Position numbers and translations under genes: made by a program
Assembly (NCBI GenBank): GCA_017471925.1
Contig: JAFURM010000029.1
Coordinates: forward strand, 32,398-96,397
Direction: 5' to 3'
Source of the DNA: Bacteroides sp.
GTDB lineage: Bacteria; Bacteroidota; Bacteroidia; Bacteroidales; Bacteroidaceae
DNA length: 64,000 bases
Shown: piece by piece, positions 52,751-62,134 of the stretch
Layout: every line of letters begins with the position of its first letter
Numbering within the stretch: position 1 is the first letter of the stretch
Notes under the pieces: model-generated
What the model was told of the DNA's origin: nothing
Database searches by the model: none
The model's input: the letters and a program-made list of their open reading frames with translations, nothing else

Positions 52751-52850
52751 TAGTTGATAGTCCTATAATTGATAGTTGATAATTGACAGTTGATAGTTAC
52801 CGTGTTTCCATCCGTGTCATCCGTACCTGAAATCATCCGTGCCTGAAATG
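52751..52850. repeat. Joined TTGATAGTT and GGCACGGAT repeats
   Basis: TAGTTGATAGTCCTATAATTG and further TGATAGTTGATAATTGACAG units (52751-52799) run straight into inverted ATCCGTGTCATCCGTAC and ATCCGTGCC units (52810-52842). The same two families are also adjacent at 33936-33985. Confidence 0.65.
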
Positions 52851-52858
52851 TGAATCTC

Positions 52859-54115
52859 TTAACGTTTCAGCTCCTCATACAGTTGTGCGAACCTTTCTGC
52901 CACGATGGTTTCGGCATAGTGGGTGACTACTTTGAGGCGGGCGGCTTCGCAGAGGCTGTCGTATCCGGGGTCGGTCAGGGTCCACAGGATGCCGTTGGCC
53001 AGGTCGTCGGTCTCCTTGTAGGCCGCCACGTAGCCATTGTGCAGGTGGTCTATCATCTCGGGTATGCCGCCCACCTGGAAGCCTACGCAGGGCGTGCCGC
53101 AGGCCATGGCCTCCATGATGGTGTTGGGCAGGTTGTCTTCCAAGGAGGGGGTGACGTAGAGGTCCACGGCATTGTAGATGTCTGCCAGCTGATGTTCGTT
53201 AGTGAGGTATTGCACGGGATAGGAGGCGAAGGGGAAGAGCGTCTTCAGCTCCTCGGCCTGCTTGCCGAAGGTGACGATGCCCACCTGCTCCTTCAACTCC
53301 GGATGCTTCTCGGCCAGCAGGCGGCATGCCTCCACGAGATAGTCCACCCCCTTGCGCGGGTCGGTGGTCTTCAGTGCGCCGAAGAGGATGAGCTTCCGGT
53401 CGTGAGGCAGGCCGAACTTGTCGCGTGCCTGTCGCTTGTCGGCCGGACGGAAGAGGTTGGTGTTGATGGCGTTGGGGATGCTGACTATCCGTTGTCCCTG
53501 CAGCAGGGCACTCTTCTCCGCCATGCCCTTCAGCCACTGGCTGCACGCCACGAAGGTGACGGAACGGCCCTGATAGAGCGTCTTCTTCTTGCGGAAGGTG
53601 CGCCAGGAGAGGTCCTTGGCATGGCCGCACTTGTAGAGCAGGTGGCAGTGTCCGCACTCCTGCGTATAGCGTCGGCATGGGCCGGGATAGTGGCAGATGC
53701 CGGTTGCGCTCCAAAGGTCGTGCATGGTCCACACCACAGGCTTGCCCGAGCGCAGGATGCGGCTGATGTCGCCGAGCGACAGCATGCCCTGGTTCACCCA
53801 GTGCAGGTGGATGACGTCGGCCTGTTGGAACTCGGGCAGGGAGGTGATGTCGGTACCGGTGTTGGCAATGTCTACGGCAAAGAGGTTGTGTCGGTTGAAG
53901 CGGTTGGACTTCCAGATGCAGATGCGCTCCCAGACGAAGCGCCACACCATCAGCCAGCCCCGCTCCAAGGGGATGACGTCCAGCTTGTTTGTCTGCTTGT
54001 CGCGCACCAGCATTCTCACCGTTATGCCGTGGCTCTTCAGTGCCTCCATCAGCCTGCTGCAGGCAATGGCCGCACCGCCCGTGCGCTCAAAGGTATTGAT
54101 GAGCAGTACTTTCAT
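52859..54115 (-). CDS. Glycosyltransferase family 4 (GT-B fold)
   Basis: 418 residues. N-terminal Rossmann domain: LLINTFERTGGAAIACSRL, with a DVIHLHWVNQGML strand and a CGHC region (RRYTQECGHCHLLYKCGH) that is frequent in this WcaC-like subgroup. C-terminal domain: KLILFGALKTTDPRKGVDYL, the acceptor loop, and the E-x7-E motif in TPSLEDNLPNTIMEAMACGTP. It transfers an activated sugar, retaining configuration. It has its own promoter (54141-54173) and is followed by a GT2 gene. Confidence 0.88.
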   Translation of the reverse strand: MKVLLINTFERTGGAAIACSRLMEALKSHGITVRMLVRDKQTNKLDVIPLERGWLMVWRFVWERICIWKSNRFNRHNLFAVDIANTGTDITSLPEFQQADVIHLHWVNQGMLSLGDISRILRSGKPVVWTMHDLWSATGICHYPGPCRRYTQECGHCHLLYKCGHAKDLSWRTFRKKKTLYQGRSVTFVACSQWLKGMAEKSALLQGQRIVSIPNAINTNLFRPADKRQARDKFGLPHDRKLILFGALKTTDPRKGVDYLVEACRLLAEKHPELKEQVGIVTFGKQAEELKTLFPFASYPVQYLTNEHQLADIYNAVDLYVTPSLEDNLPNTIMEAMACGTPCVGFQVGGIPEMIDHLHNGYVAAYKETDDLANGILWTLTDPGYDSLCEAARLKVVTHYAETIVAERFAQLYEELKR

Positions 54116-54140
54116 TGACAGATGTAGTTGATTCCGCCTG

Positions 54141-54173
54141 CAAAGATAGAAAGAAGAAGAGGATTAGGCAAAA
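54141..54173 (-). promoter_or_regulatory. Bacteroidetes-type promoter for the GT4-GT2 pair
   Basis: On the minus strand TATCTTTG (54141-54148) is the -7 box and TTTTG (54169-54173) the -33 box, spacer 20 nt, with the ATG 26 nt downstream at 54115. The -33 box lies in the spacer just after the preceding gene's stop codon. Confidence 0.75.
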
Positions 54174-54189
54174 GAACGGAAGCACAAAA

Positions 54190-55095
54190 TCACCTTCCGA
54201 ACTCCCCCTTCAGCGTGCGCTTGATGCGGCGGAGGGCTTTGGCCCAGAAGCCGAAGTTGCGGCGGTAGTAGCGGGAGTAGCAGCGGCGGGCGGCTTCGTT
54301 CTCGCAGACGGGCGTGATGCGCTCCACGGGCAGGGGGGCGGTCCATAGGGTGGAGGCATAGAGATTGCCGCCGCCACAGTTGGTGCCGCTGCCGTCGAAG
54401 CCGTTGTTCTGCACTAAGGAGCGGCCCACGTTGAGCGAGAGCACGTCGGCCAGGAAGAGCGAGGCGTTCCAGCGGATGGCCCAGGAGTTGTTCTTTCCCT
54501 CAATCTGTCGGCGCAGCATGCGTGTGTAGCGGTAGGCACCGTCGAAGTCGAAGCGGTAGGTGAGTCGTCGCTCCTCCATTTGGCGCAGCAGTGCGCTGCC
54601 GTCGGGATTGAAGAGTTGCCAGGCCCTCTCCCACGTGGCCCATCCCCAACTGCCTGTCCACTTGATGAAGAAGGTGGGCGGAAGCGTAGGGTCGTGCGTG
54701 AAGTCGCATGCCTGGATGTGGCCCACGCGCGGCTCGTCCTGATACATCTCCAGCGCATCGTTCATGAAGCGCAGGAAGTGAGGAGCCACCACCAGGTCGT
54801 CCTCCAGCACGATGACACGTCCGAACTCGTGCACGCGACAGGTCACACCATCGATGATGCTGCGGGCCAGGCCCCAATTCTCCGTGCGCTCCGTGATGGT
54901 GACAGAGCGGAATCCCCGGATGGTGTGGATGTAGCGGCGCACTTCGGCCACACCCTCGCGGGCTTTCTCGTCGCGGGGAGCGTCGGAGTAGATGAACAGG
55001 TCGCTCTCCGAGGCTTCACTGTTGGCCAGGAGACTTTCTATCAGTTGCCGCGTGTGCTGTGGCCGGTTATAGACGAAAAGAAGAATGGGAGACAT
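54190..55095 (-). CDS. GT-A glycosyltransferase (GT2/GNT-I-like)
   Basis: 301 residues. It opens SPILLFVYNRPQHTRQLIESL, has a DxD-type VIVLEDDLVVAPHFLRFMND and later FIKWTGSWGWATWERAW. This layout (EDDL motif and the WGWATW loop) is that of the bacterial relatives of N-acetylglucosaminyltransferase I and of GT2. It likely adds a sugar in the glycan built by the cluster. A CENEAARRCYSRYYRRNFGFW basic end may bind the membrane. It is preceded by a short TTGATAGTT repeat and the next GT2 gene. Confidence 0.8.
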   Translation of the reverse strand: MSPILLFVYNRPQHTRQLIESLLANSEASESDLFIYSDAPRDEKAREGVAEVRRYIHTIRGFRSVTITERTENWGLARSIIDGVTCRVHEFGRVIVLEDDLVVAPHFLRFMNDALEMYQDEPRVGHIQACDFTHDPTLPPTFFIKWTGSWGWATWERAWQLFNPDGSALLRQMEERRLTYRFDFDGAYRYTRMLRRQIEGKNNSWAIRWNASLFLADVLSLNVGRSLVQNNGFDGSGTNCGGGNLYASTLWTAPLPVERITPVCENEAARRCYSRYYRRNFGFWAKALRRIKRTLKGEFGR

Positions 55096-55098
55096 GGT

Positions 55099-55116
55099 TT
55101 TAATTGATAGTTGATA
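55099..55116. repeat. TTGATAGTTGATAGT-type repeat between glycosyltransferase genes
   Basis: TTAATTGATAGTTGATAGTT fills the short gap between two genes of the cluster. A second such string, with the GACAGTTGGTAATTGATAG variant, occupies 55948-55990. Confidence 0.6.
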
Positions 55117-55118
55117 GT

Positions 55119-55946
55119 TTATAATTGAAGGGTTAGTCTGCGGGCAATGGAGAGGTAGCGGAGGGCATTGCTTCCCTTGCCATGCAGGAGGGCGATGAGA
55201 CTTTTCTTCACGGCGGCGAGGACACTGTAGGCAAAGGCACGGGGACGGGAATAGACCGGGTTGGTCAGCTCGGAGAGGAGGTAGGCCTCCTCCTTGCGGA
55301 AGAAGAAGTCACGCGTGGGGCGGCGGTCCTGACGGTCGTGCCGGGCAAAGGATTCCTGGCAATAGGCTATGCAGTAGCCGGCATGGTGCAGGCGGTTCAC
55401 GTAGTCCTTGTCTTCGCCGTACATGTGGAACCGGGGCGAGAACTCACCCACGCGGCGTATCACGTCGGTGGAAATCATCCAGAAGGCGGCGTTGATGAAG
55501 GTGGCGGGGATGACGGGAGCCTGCGAACGACACTCCTGAAAGGCGGTGTATTGCTCAAAGGCTTCGTCTATGCCCTTGCCGTCACCGGTGAGGTGGACGG
55601 GCGAGAGAATGCCACAGTCGGGGAGGGTGTGCAGGTGCCGATAGAGCACACCGATGGTCTCCGGCTCTATCTCGCTGTCCTGATTCTGCAGGAAGACGGC
55701 ATCATATCCCTCTTCCACGGCTATCCGCAGGCCGATGTTGTTGGCCTGGCCGAAGCCGATGTTCCGGCCGTTCTTCACTAAACGTACTTCGGGATAGTCG
55801 CGCTCGATGCGGGCCACGGTGTTGTCCTGCGAACCGTTGTCCACCACCAGCACATCTACCGGCTGGAGCGATGCACGCAGGCTGCCGAGGCATTTGTCTA
55901 ACCAGCGTTCAAAGTTGTAGGAGACGATGATGACGAGAAGAGACAT
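55119..55946 (-). CDS. Glycosyltransferase family 2 (rhamnosyltransferase-like)
   Basis: 275 residues from the ATG at 55946 (MSLLVIIVSYNFERWLDKCL); the frame is open far upstream only because it overlaps the next gene out of frame. NTVARIERDYPEVRLVKNGRN and the DAVFLQNQDSEIEPE acidic motif are typical of the WcaA/RfbN-like GT2 subgroup, often rhamnosyl- or galactosyltransferases; PRFHMYGEDKDYVNRLHHAG is the acceptor-side ED/D block. Substrate cannot be told. It lies between the GT14 and GT-A genes with repeat strings in both gaps. Confidence 0.85.
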   Translation of the reverse strand: MSLLVIIVSYNFERWLDKCLGSLRASLQPVDVLVVDNGSQDNTVARIERDYPEVRLVKNGRNIGFGQANNIGLRIAVEEGYDAVFLQNQDSEIEPETIGVLYRHLHTLPDCGILSPVHLTGDGKGIDEAFEQYTAFQECRSQAPVIPATFINAAFWMISTDVIRRVGEFSPRFHMYGEDKDYVNRLHHAGYCIAYCQESFARHDRQDRRPTRDFFFRKEEAYLLSELTNPVYSRPRAFAYSVLAAVKKSLIALLHGKGSNALRYLSIARRLTLQL

Positions 55947-55987
55947 GGTAGTTGATAATTGACAGTTGGTAATTGATAGTTGATGGT

Positions 55988-56881
55988 TTAATGGGTGATG
56001 GAACTTAGTAATTCGTCGGAGGGACCGCTGACGACTTTGCGGCAGAACATCTTGCCCGACTGACGGAGGTGCGGGAGGTCTTCGTGGGTGAGGACCTTGA
56101 TGCAACGGCCATAGTCGATGTAGTGCAGCGGGGTGAGGGCAAAGAGACCGATGTATGCTCCCTCGTAGCGCATGGCACGTGGGGCGAAGGGGGAGTTGAA
56201 GACAATGGTCTGTATGCAAAGTTCGCTGGGCGTGAAGGCGGTGCGGAAGTAGCGGACCAGCGATGGCTCGCCACACAGCCGGTCGTAGACATGGCGTGCG
56301 CAGGGCAGCGTGATGGCCCAATAGTCGGAACCGAAGTAGACATCGCACGCCTGTCCGCCGATAGTTACCGTAGCGGGCTTGCGGAGGGGCAACAGCCGCA
56401 TCAGCCAGCGCGAAGCCACGATGAACTTGTTCTTCCACCACTGGTTGCACCAGGAGAGGTCGCGGAAGAGGTGGTAGCAGGTGACCTTCCGCAGTTGGCG
56501 GCGATTGCCGGAGTGCGTGAGGTTCATGCCCATGATGAACTCCGTCTCCCGGTGTCCGTCGAAGTAGCGGTGAATCTCCTGGCGGCTCCACAACGGATAG
56601 TCCTGACCGCTGAGGCAGACCACACGACCATATTCCACCCCGCTCTGCAACACGGCCTTCAGCAGTTCCTTCTGATACTCCACCTGCGTCCATCCGCCCC
56701 AGCTCACCCGATGGGAGGGGACAAACGTCACCCTGCCCTCTAACAGCTTGCGGAAAGGACGGTCGTCCACCTTGCTGTCCACGTGCAGGTAGAAGTCGGC
56801 CTCTCCCTCCAATGCCTGTATCAGGCGCAGCAGGTGGGGCGCATCGGTGTAGGCCGAGATGATGTAGGCTATGCGGCTCAT
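55988..56881 (-). CDS. GT14-type (core-2/I-branching) glycosyltransferase
   Basis: 297 residues. IAYIISAYTDAPHLLRLIQAL, FYLHVDSKVDDRPF, SWGGWTQVEYQKELLKAVL and VVCLSGQDYPLWSRQEI form the recognisable order of the bacterial GT14 (beta-1,6-N-acetylglucosaminyltransferase-like) family, and the end has HYIDYGRCIKVLTHEDLPHL and SGKMFCRKV. It probably adds a branching HexNAc. The ATG overlaps the stop of the flippase gene by four bases (ATGA), so translation is coupled. Confidence 0.85.
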   Translation of the reverse strand: MSRIAYIISAYTDAPHLLRLIQALEGEADFYLHVDSKVDDRPFRKLLEGRVTFVPSHRVSWGGWTQVEYQKELLKAVLQSGVEYGRVVCLSGQDYPLWSRQEIHRYFDGHRETEFIMGMNLTHSGNRRQLRKVTCYHLFRDLSWCNQWWKNKFIVASRWLMRLLPLRKPATVTIGGQACDVYFGSDYWAITLPCARHVYDRLCGEPSLVRYFRTAFTPSELCIQTIVFNSPFAPRAMRYEGAYIGLFALTPLHYIDYGRCIKVLTHEDLPHLRQSGKMFCRKVVSGPSDELLSSITH

Positions 56882-59241
56882 GTACGGCCCTCCTTTCGCT
56901 CTTCCTGTGCCGGATGCTGCTTCTCCGTAGAATGTTCCGGGCTGTCTGTCGGTTGTGCTTCCTCCACCGTGAGCAGTTCGCAGGGAATGCCGCCTATCTG
57001 TGCCGCCGTCTCCGAGTAGGAACTGTGCATGGAGCCGAGGATGCGGCAGGTGCGCGACAAGGCGTAAAGTTCCACCAGGGCATCCTGCATACCCGACAGT
57101 GAGCCGCGGTCGGCCTTGCGCTTCAGGGTCATGATGCGTCGGCCGAAGCGGTGGGTCAGCAGAGCCTTCTCCTCTTCCGAGTCGGTGGCCAGGTAGAAGT
57201 TGGCATCGGGCCGTTGTGCCGTCTCCTCTTCTACCTTATTAATAAATAGGTGGGTGGGGCTCTGCCGGATGGAGACGGCATTGTCGGTACGGCGGATGTG
57301 TATGCCTATGGTGCAGGGCGTGAAGTCGGAGCAACGCTCCTCTATCTGCCGCTGCAGGTCGGGCAGGGGATGGAAGATGCGGAACATCTGCTCTTGGGGC
57401 TGCGGGTGGAAGTAGACGAAAGAGGAGAGGTAGACCTTGCGTCCGCGTGCCCATCGGGCAAAGTCGAACTGCTCTCGGTACAGGCGGGTGGCCTCTCCGC
57501 CATAGATGCGGGCATCGTAGCGGAACTGCTGGAACAGGCGGGGCAGGCAGAAGTTCCTGCGGCGCGGCCGGTCGTTCAGCAGCAGGTCGATGAGGGAGGC
57601 CTCCTTTACGCTGACCTCCACGCCCTCCACACGGAGTGGCAGGAAAAGTTGGTCAAAGCGACAGTTCAGTCCCCAGTCCTTGAACCAGATGATACGCAGC
57701 CGGCTCTCCGTGTCGCGGGCCAGGGCCACAGCCGCATCAATGGCTTTCATGCGGTTGGCCAGCCCTCCTTCAGGCACCAGGGTGATACAGGGACGCTTGG
57801 AGCGTTTCAGCAGGAAGCGCATACTCTCCCGGAAGACCTCGGCACGGGCCAGCCACATCAGCAGGGCATAGAGCAGGGCGGCCGTCACTATCCGGGCCAG
57901 CAACAGCAGGTAGATGTTCGTCAGCTGTCGGGTCAGCAGGTAGCTTGCCCCCATGCTCAGCGCAGCCGTGAGGGCAAAGGGCAGCAGGTCTTTCAGTGCC
58001 TCCAATGCCCGCAGGCCGATGGCCTTGTGCACGAAGTGGTGCCACAGGGCTATCCAGGCGATGTTGATGCCGACATAGGTGATGACCATGGGTCGGATGC
58101 CCTGATGGCGCAGCAGCCACATGACCAGCAGTTGCAGCACGCCCTGGGCAATGGTGCCCCACATGTAGACCTCCGAACGCCCTTTGCTCAGTATCAGGTT
58201 GGTATAGAGCGTGGCGATGGGGAGGAAGGCACCGCCGATGCAGAGCAACTGCAGGATGTGCGCACTGCCTATCCAGCGTTCGGTGATGGCGATGGTGATG
58301 AGTTGCGGGGCAATGAGCGAGAGTCCTAGCATGGCGGGGAAGGAGACGAAGGCCGTGAAGCGCAACATCTTTCGGAAGATGTGCAGCTGGCGTTCACGCT
58401 CGTCGTTCACCTGGCTCAATACGGGCTGTGCCACACTGCCCACCATGCCGTTGATGAGCGAATGGCCCATGTAGTTCCACTTGTTGGCCTGATTGTATTC
58501 CCCCACGGCCGCCGCATTGTAGTAGCGGCCCAGGATGACTGAGAAGAGGTTGTTGTTCAGATGGGTGAAGGCATTGGTCAGCAGGATTTTCACGCTGAAG
58601 CGGTAGATGCTCTTCAAGGGCGAGAAGTCCATGTGCCACGTGGGCCGCCAGGAGGAGAAGCCCCAGTAGCAGCAGGTGGTGACCAGCACGAAGACCACGT
58701 TCTGCGTGGCGATGCCCCAGTAGGCAAAGCCGTTGCAGGTCATCAGGATGCCCGTAGTGCCCGAGAGGATGAGCGCGATGACCGCAGCCATGGAGCGTTG
58801 CTTCACCTTCAGGTTGCGGAAGAGCCAGGCACTGGGGGCAATGCCTAAGCTGGAGATGAGGAATCCGATGAAGGCATAGCGGGCCAGCGGGGTAAGGGCC
58901 GGCGTGTCGAAGAAGTCGGCAATCAGCGGTGCGGCAGCAAAGAGCAGGGCATAGAGCGTTATGCTGATGCCCAGGCTGCACCAGAAGACGGCGTTGTAGT
59001 CGCGGTGCTCCACCTGCTTCTTGTTGGCCAGGGCTACGATGAACCCGCTCTCCTGCAGTGTGTTGGCCAGTAGGGAGAAGATGGTCAGCATCCCCACCAT
59101 GCCATAGTCCTCCTGTGTGAGGATGCGGGCTAGGAAGATACCGAAGAAGAGGTTCAGCAACTGTTGCAAGGCGTTGCTGAATCCTCCCCAGAACAGACCT
59201 CGGGCCGTCTTCTCTTTCAATGAAGATTCCTCATGCTGCAT
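56878..59241 (-). CDS. Wzx-type flippase fused to a fucosyltransferase-like domain
   Basis: 787 residues in one frame. Residues about 15-470 are a MATE/PST polysaccharide flippase (GLFWGGFSNALQQLLNLFFG, GMVGMLTIFSLLANTLQESG, about twelve to fourteen helices). After a basic linker (LLKRSKRP, near 480) begins a soluble GT-like domain: ITLVPEGGLANRMKAIDAAV, IIWFKDWGLNCRFDQLF and HIRRTDNAVSIRQSPTHLF, the HxRRTD motif of alpha-1,2/1,6- and O-fucosyltransferases. These two parts are usually separate genes in Bacteroides. It lies 10 nt downstream of metG. Confidence 0.82.
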   Translation of the reverse strand: MQHEESSLKEKTARGLFWGGFSNALQQLLNLFFGIFLARILTQEDYGMVGMLTIFSLLANTLQESGFIVALANKKQVEHRDYNAVFWCSLGISITLYALLFAAAPLIADFFDTPALTPLARYAFIGFLISSLGIAPSAWLFRNLKVKQRSMAAVIALILSGTTGILMTCNGFAYWGIATQNVVFVLVTTCCYWGFSSWRPTWHMDFSPLKSIYRFSVKILLTNAFTHLNNNLFSVILGRYYNAAAVGEYNQANKWNYMGHSLINGMVGSVAQPVLSQVNDERERQLHIFRKMLRFTAFVSFPAMLGLSLIAPQLITIAITERWIGSAHILQLLCIGGAFLPIATLYTNLILSKGRSEVYMWGTIAQGVLQLLVMWLLRHQGIRPMVITYVGINIAWIALWHHFVHKAIGLRALEALKDLLPFALTAALSMGASYLLTRQLTNIYLLLLARIVTAALLYALLMWLARAEVFRESMRFLLKRSKRPCITLVPEGGLANRMKAIDAAVALARDTESRLRIIWFKDWGLNCRFDQLFLPLRVEGVEVSVKEASLIDLLLNDRPRRRNFCLPRLFQQFRYDARIYGGEATRLYREQFDFARWARGRKVYLSSFVYFHPQPQEQMFRIFHPLPDLQRQIEERCSDFTPCTIGIHIRRTDNAVSIRQSPTHLFINKVEEETAQRPDANFYLATDSEEEKALLTHRFGRRIMTLKRKADRGSLSGMQDALVELYALSRTCRILGSMHSSYSETAAQIGGIPCELLTVEEAQPTDSPEHSTEKQHPAQEERKEGRT

Positions 59242-59251
59242 GCGGCCTCCC

Positions 59252-61294
59252 TTATTTCACCTCACTGCCGGGCTTCACTTCGCGCAGGACGGAAGTGACG
59301 GACAGGGAGCCGTCGTAGTTTTCGGCAGAGAGAATCATGCCTTCGCTGACCAGACCGTTCTTGAACTGGCGTGGGGCGAGGTTGGCGATGAAGAGTACTT
59401 GCTTGCCTACCAGCTCTTCGGGCTTGTAGTGCTGGGCGATGCCGCTCACGATGGTGCGGTTTTCCAGTCCGTCGGCAATCTTGAACTGCAACAGCTTCTT
59501 CATCTTGGGCACGGCGGTACACTCCAGAACTGTGCCCACGCGTATGTCTAACTTTTCAAACTCTTCGAAAGCGATGGTCGGCTTGATGGGGTTGGCCTTG
59601 TAGTCGGCTGCCTCGTTGGCCTTCTTGGTGGCCAGCAGCTTGTCTACCTGTGCCTGGATGGTCTCGTCCTCAATCTTCTGGAAGAGCAGTTCGGGTTCGC
59701 CCAGCTGGTGGCCGGCTTTCAACAGTCCGGTGCTGCCCAGTTGGTTCCAGTCGAAGCTCTCCATGTGGAGCATGTGGCGCAGTTTCTCGCTGCTGAAGGG
59801 GAGGAACGGTTCGAAGGCGATGGCCAGGTTGGCTACCAGCTGCAGGGAGATGTGCAGGATGGTCTCTACGCGGGCGGGGTCGGTCTTCACCACTTTCCAC
59901 GGTTCGCAGTCGGCCAGGTACTTGTTGCCGATGCGGGCCAGGTTCATGGCCTCCTTCTGTGCGTCGCGGAACTTGAAGACGTCGAGCAGCTTCTCCACTT
60001 CCTGCTTCACGTCGGCAAACTCCTTCAGCGTCTCGCGGTCATAGTCCGTCAGTTCGCCACAGGCGGGCACCACGCCGTTATAGTATTTCTTGGTAAGCTG
60101 CAGGGCACGGTTCACGAAGTTGCCATATACGGCCACCAGTTCGTTGTTGTTGCGTGCCTGGAAATCCTTCCAGGTGAAGTCATTGTCCTTCGTCTCGGGC
60201 GCATTGGCCGTGAGCACATAGCGCAGCACGTCCTGCTTGCCGGGGAACTCCTGCAGATACTCGTGCAGCCATACGGCCCAGTTGCGTGAGGTGGAAATCT
60301 TGTCTCCCTCCAAGTTCAGGAACTCGTTGCTGGGCACGTTGTCGGGCAGGATGTAGCTGCCTTCGGCCTTCAGCATGGCGGGGAAAACGATGCAGTGGAA
60401 CACGATGTTGTCCTTGCCGATGAAGTGGATGAGGCGGGTCTCAGGGTCTTTCCACCACGTCTCCCAAGAGTCGGGCAGCAGCTCCTTCGTGTTGCTGATG
60501 TAGCCGATGGGAGCATCGAACCATACGTAGAGCACCTTGCCCTCCGCACCTTCCACGGGCACGGGAATGCCCCAGTCCAGGTCGCGGCTCACGGCACGCG
60601 GCTGCAAGCCCATGTCTAACCAGCTCTTGCACTGTCCGTAGACATTGGGACGCCACTCCTTGTGCTCCTCCAATATCCATTGGCGCAACCAGCCTTCGTG
60701 CTTGTCCAAGGGCAGGTACCAGTGCTTGGTCTCCTTCATCACGGGTTGACTGCCGCTGATGGCACTCTTCGGGTTGATGAGGTCGGTGGGGCTGAGGGAG
60801 GTGCCACACTTCTCGCATTGGTCGCCATAGGCTCCCTCGGCATGACAGTGGGGGCACTCGCCGGTGATGTATCGGTCGGCCAGAAACTGTTTGGCCTCTT
60901 CGTCATAATATTGCATGGAGGTCTTCTCGATGAACTCACCCTTGTCGTAGAGCTTGCGGAAGAAGTCTGCGGCCAGTGCGTGGTGGGTCTGCGAGGTGGT
61001 GCGGCTGTAGATGTCGAACGAGATGCCGAACTCCTTGAAGGAGTCCTTGATGAGCGTGTGGTAGCGGTCCACCACGTCCTGCGGCGTGATGCCTTCCTTC
61101 TTGGCGCGGATGGTGATGGGCACGCCGTGCTCGTCAGAGCCGCCGATGAACAACACGTCTTCTTTCTTCAGGCGAAGGTAGCGGACATAGATGTCGGCCG
61201 GTACGTAGACACCGGCCAGGTGTCCGATATGCACGGGACCGTTGGCATAGGGCAGGGCCGATGTCACGGTGGTTCGTTTGAATTTCTTTTCCAT
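59252..61294 (-). CDS. metG: Methionyl-tRNA synthetase with C-terminal tRNA-binding domain
   Basis: 680 residues from the ATG at 61294 ([20 protein letters not shown]); the frame is open 27 codons further but those are not family-like. The HIGH motif is PVHIGHLAG, the zinc knuckle [18 protein letters not shown], the KMSKS-like motif [11 protein letters not shown], and the end (about 580-680) is an EMAP-II/Trbp111-type domain ([19 protein letters not shown]). It charges tRNA-Met and the initiator. The glycan genes follow within 10 nt, so they probably share its transcript. A -7-like TATCTTTG is at 61341-61348. Confidence 0.95.
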   Translation of the reverse strand: MEKKFKRTTVTSALPYANGPVHIGHLAGVYVPADIYVRYLRLKKEDVLFIGGSDEHGVPITIRAKKEGITPQDVVDRYHTLIKDSFKEFGISFDIYSRTTSQTHHALAADFFRKLYDKGEFIEKTSMQYYDEEAKQFLADRYITGECPHCHAEGAYGDQCEKCGTSLSPTDLINPKSAISGSQPVMKETKHWYLPLDKHEGWLRQWILEEHKEWRPNVYGQCKSWLDMGLQPRAVSRDLDWGIPVPVEGAEGKVLYVWFDAPIGYISNTKELLPDSWETWWKDPETRLIHFIGKDNIVFHCIVFPAMLKAEGSYILPDNVPSNEFLNLEGDKISTSRNWAVWLHEYLQEFPGKQDVLRYVLTANAPETKDNDFTWKDFQARNNNELVAVYGNFVNRALQLTKKYYNGVVPACGELTDYDRETLKEFADVKQEVEKLLDVFKFRDAQKEAMNLARIGNKYLADCEPWKVVKTDPARVETILHISLQLVANLAIAFEPFLPFSSEKLRHMLHMESFDWNQLGSTGLLKAGHQLGEPELLFQKIEDETIQAQVDKLLATKKANEAADYKANPIKPTIAFEEFEKLDIRVGTVLECTAVPKMKKLLQFKIADGLENRTIVSGIAQHYKPEELVGKQVLFIANLAPRQFKNGLVSEGMILSAENYDGSLSVTSVLREVKPGSEVK

Positions 61295-61340
61295 AATGGT
61301 TCTGATGTATCTTTGTGTTATTATTCTCGTTATGAACGCG

Positions 61341-61348
61341 CAAAGATA
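61341..61348 (-). promoter_or_regulatory. -7 box for metG and the glycan cluster
   Basis: TATCTTTG on the minus strand, 47 nt before the metG ATG at 61294. No TTG box was seen about 20 nt upstream. Confidence 0.45.
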
Positions 61349-61390
61349 CGCTTTTTCTCTTAAAACCTGCAGCATTACCCGAAGAAAACG

Positions 61391-62083
61391 CTACTCGCCC
61401 AGTCGGGCATTCTCTTCCAGGTTGCCCCGACTGCCCATGCGCGGACTCTTTTTGCCCCATCGGAACAGGTAGCGCAGGTTGTTCTGCTTTCCTGATTTCA
61501 GCGGCACTTCCCCATAGAGGCGAAGAGCGGTGTGGCGGCTTCCGTTGCGGATGGTGGAACGGATGATGCCTTCTTCCGGTTCGGCATACTCCATGAAACC
61601 ATTGTTGCTGTGCGACAGGGTGAGACGCAGGATATACTTGTGACTGAAGGCCCCTCCCAACGACAGGCTGTTTCCATATTGTGGTTCCAGCATCGGATTA
61701 CCCGTGCTGTAGGTGTAGTCGTTGATGCGACTTTGGAAAGGGTTGAGGTAGGCTATGTTGGGGCGGAGTATGCTTCGGTTATAGACAAGAGATAGCGCAT
61801 CTCCTCGCTCCTTATGGAGAGTATACCCCAGGCTGATTTCGGGAAAAAGGTCGGTGAAATGGGACTTTTTGCTCTCTTCCGGTCGGCTTTGGGAGCGTGG
61901 ATGAAGCAAGGCGTGCTCCATACGAAGGCCGATGCTGAGGCTGACCCTGTTCACTTGAGTGCGGTATTTCCCGTAAAGGCTGTAGATGGTTTCGGTGTAG
62001 TTGTAGCGGTCCGTCTCTTGCCTTTCCTCTTGGGACGTTCCTTCTGTCTGTAACACAGTGTCACATGAGTGTAACAAGTGAGT
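61391..62083 (-). pseudogene. Fragment of a TonB-dependent-receptor-like outer membrane beta-barrel
   Basis: About 230 codons open between stops at 62084 and 61391, with no ATG near the upstream end (the first usable codon is TTG). Strand-turn patterns such as ETIYSLYGKYRTQVNRVSLS, FPEISLGYTLHKERGDALS, YNRSILRPNIAYLNPFQSRI and YTYSTGNPMLEPQYGNSLS match the C-terminal barrel of TonB-dependent/OMP_b-brl_3 receptors of Bacteroidetes. The plug domain and the first strands, and the last strands, are missing. It ends where the element junction begins, so it was probably cut by the insertion and is not functional. Confidence 0.7.
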
Positions 62084-62094
62084 TCAATGCTAAA

Positions 62095-62134
62095 GAAACC
62101 GTTATTATTTCCCTGATTATTTCTTTACGGTTTC
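62095..62134. other. Possible integration junction
   Basis: GAAACCGT (62095-62102) and ACGGTTTC (62127-62134) are an 8-bp inverted repeat around two TTATTTC strings. To the left is a receptor fragment, to the right the truncated methylase, both broken here. This would be the boundary of the mobile element. Confidence 0.35.

Noticed and set aside
55947-56693. Long N-terminal extension of the glycosyltransferase frame upstream of 55946
   Set aside because: It overlaps the GT14 gene out of frame, has no family similarity, and the GT2 fold begins right at the inner ATG at 55946.
61295-61375. 27-codon upstream extension of metG
   Set aside because: It runs over the candidate promoter box and is not family-like; the ATG at 61294 starts the conserved MetG sequence.
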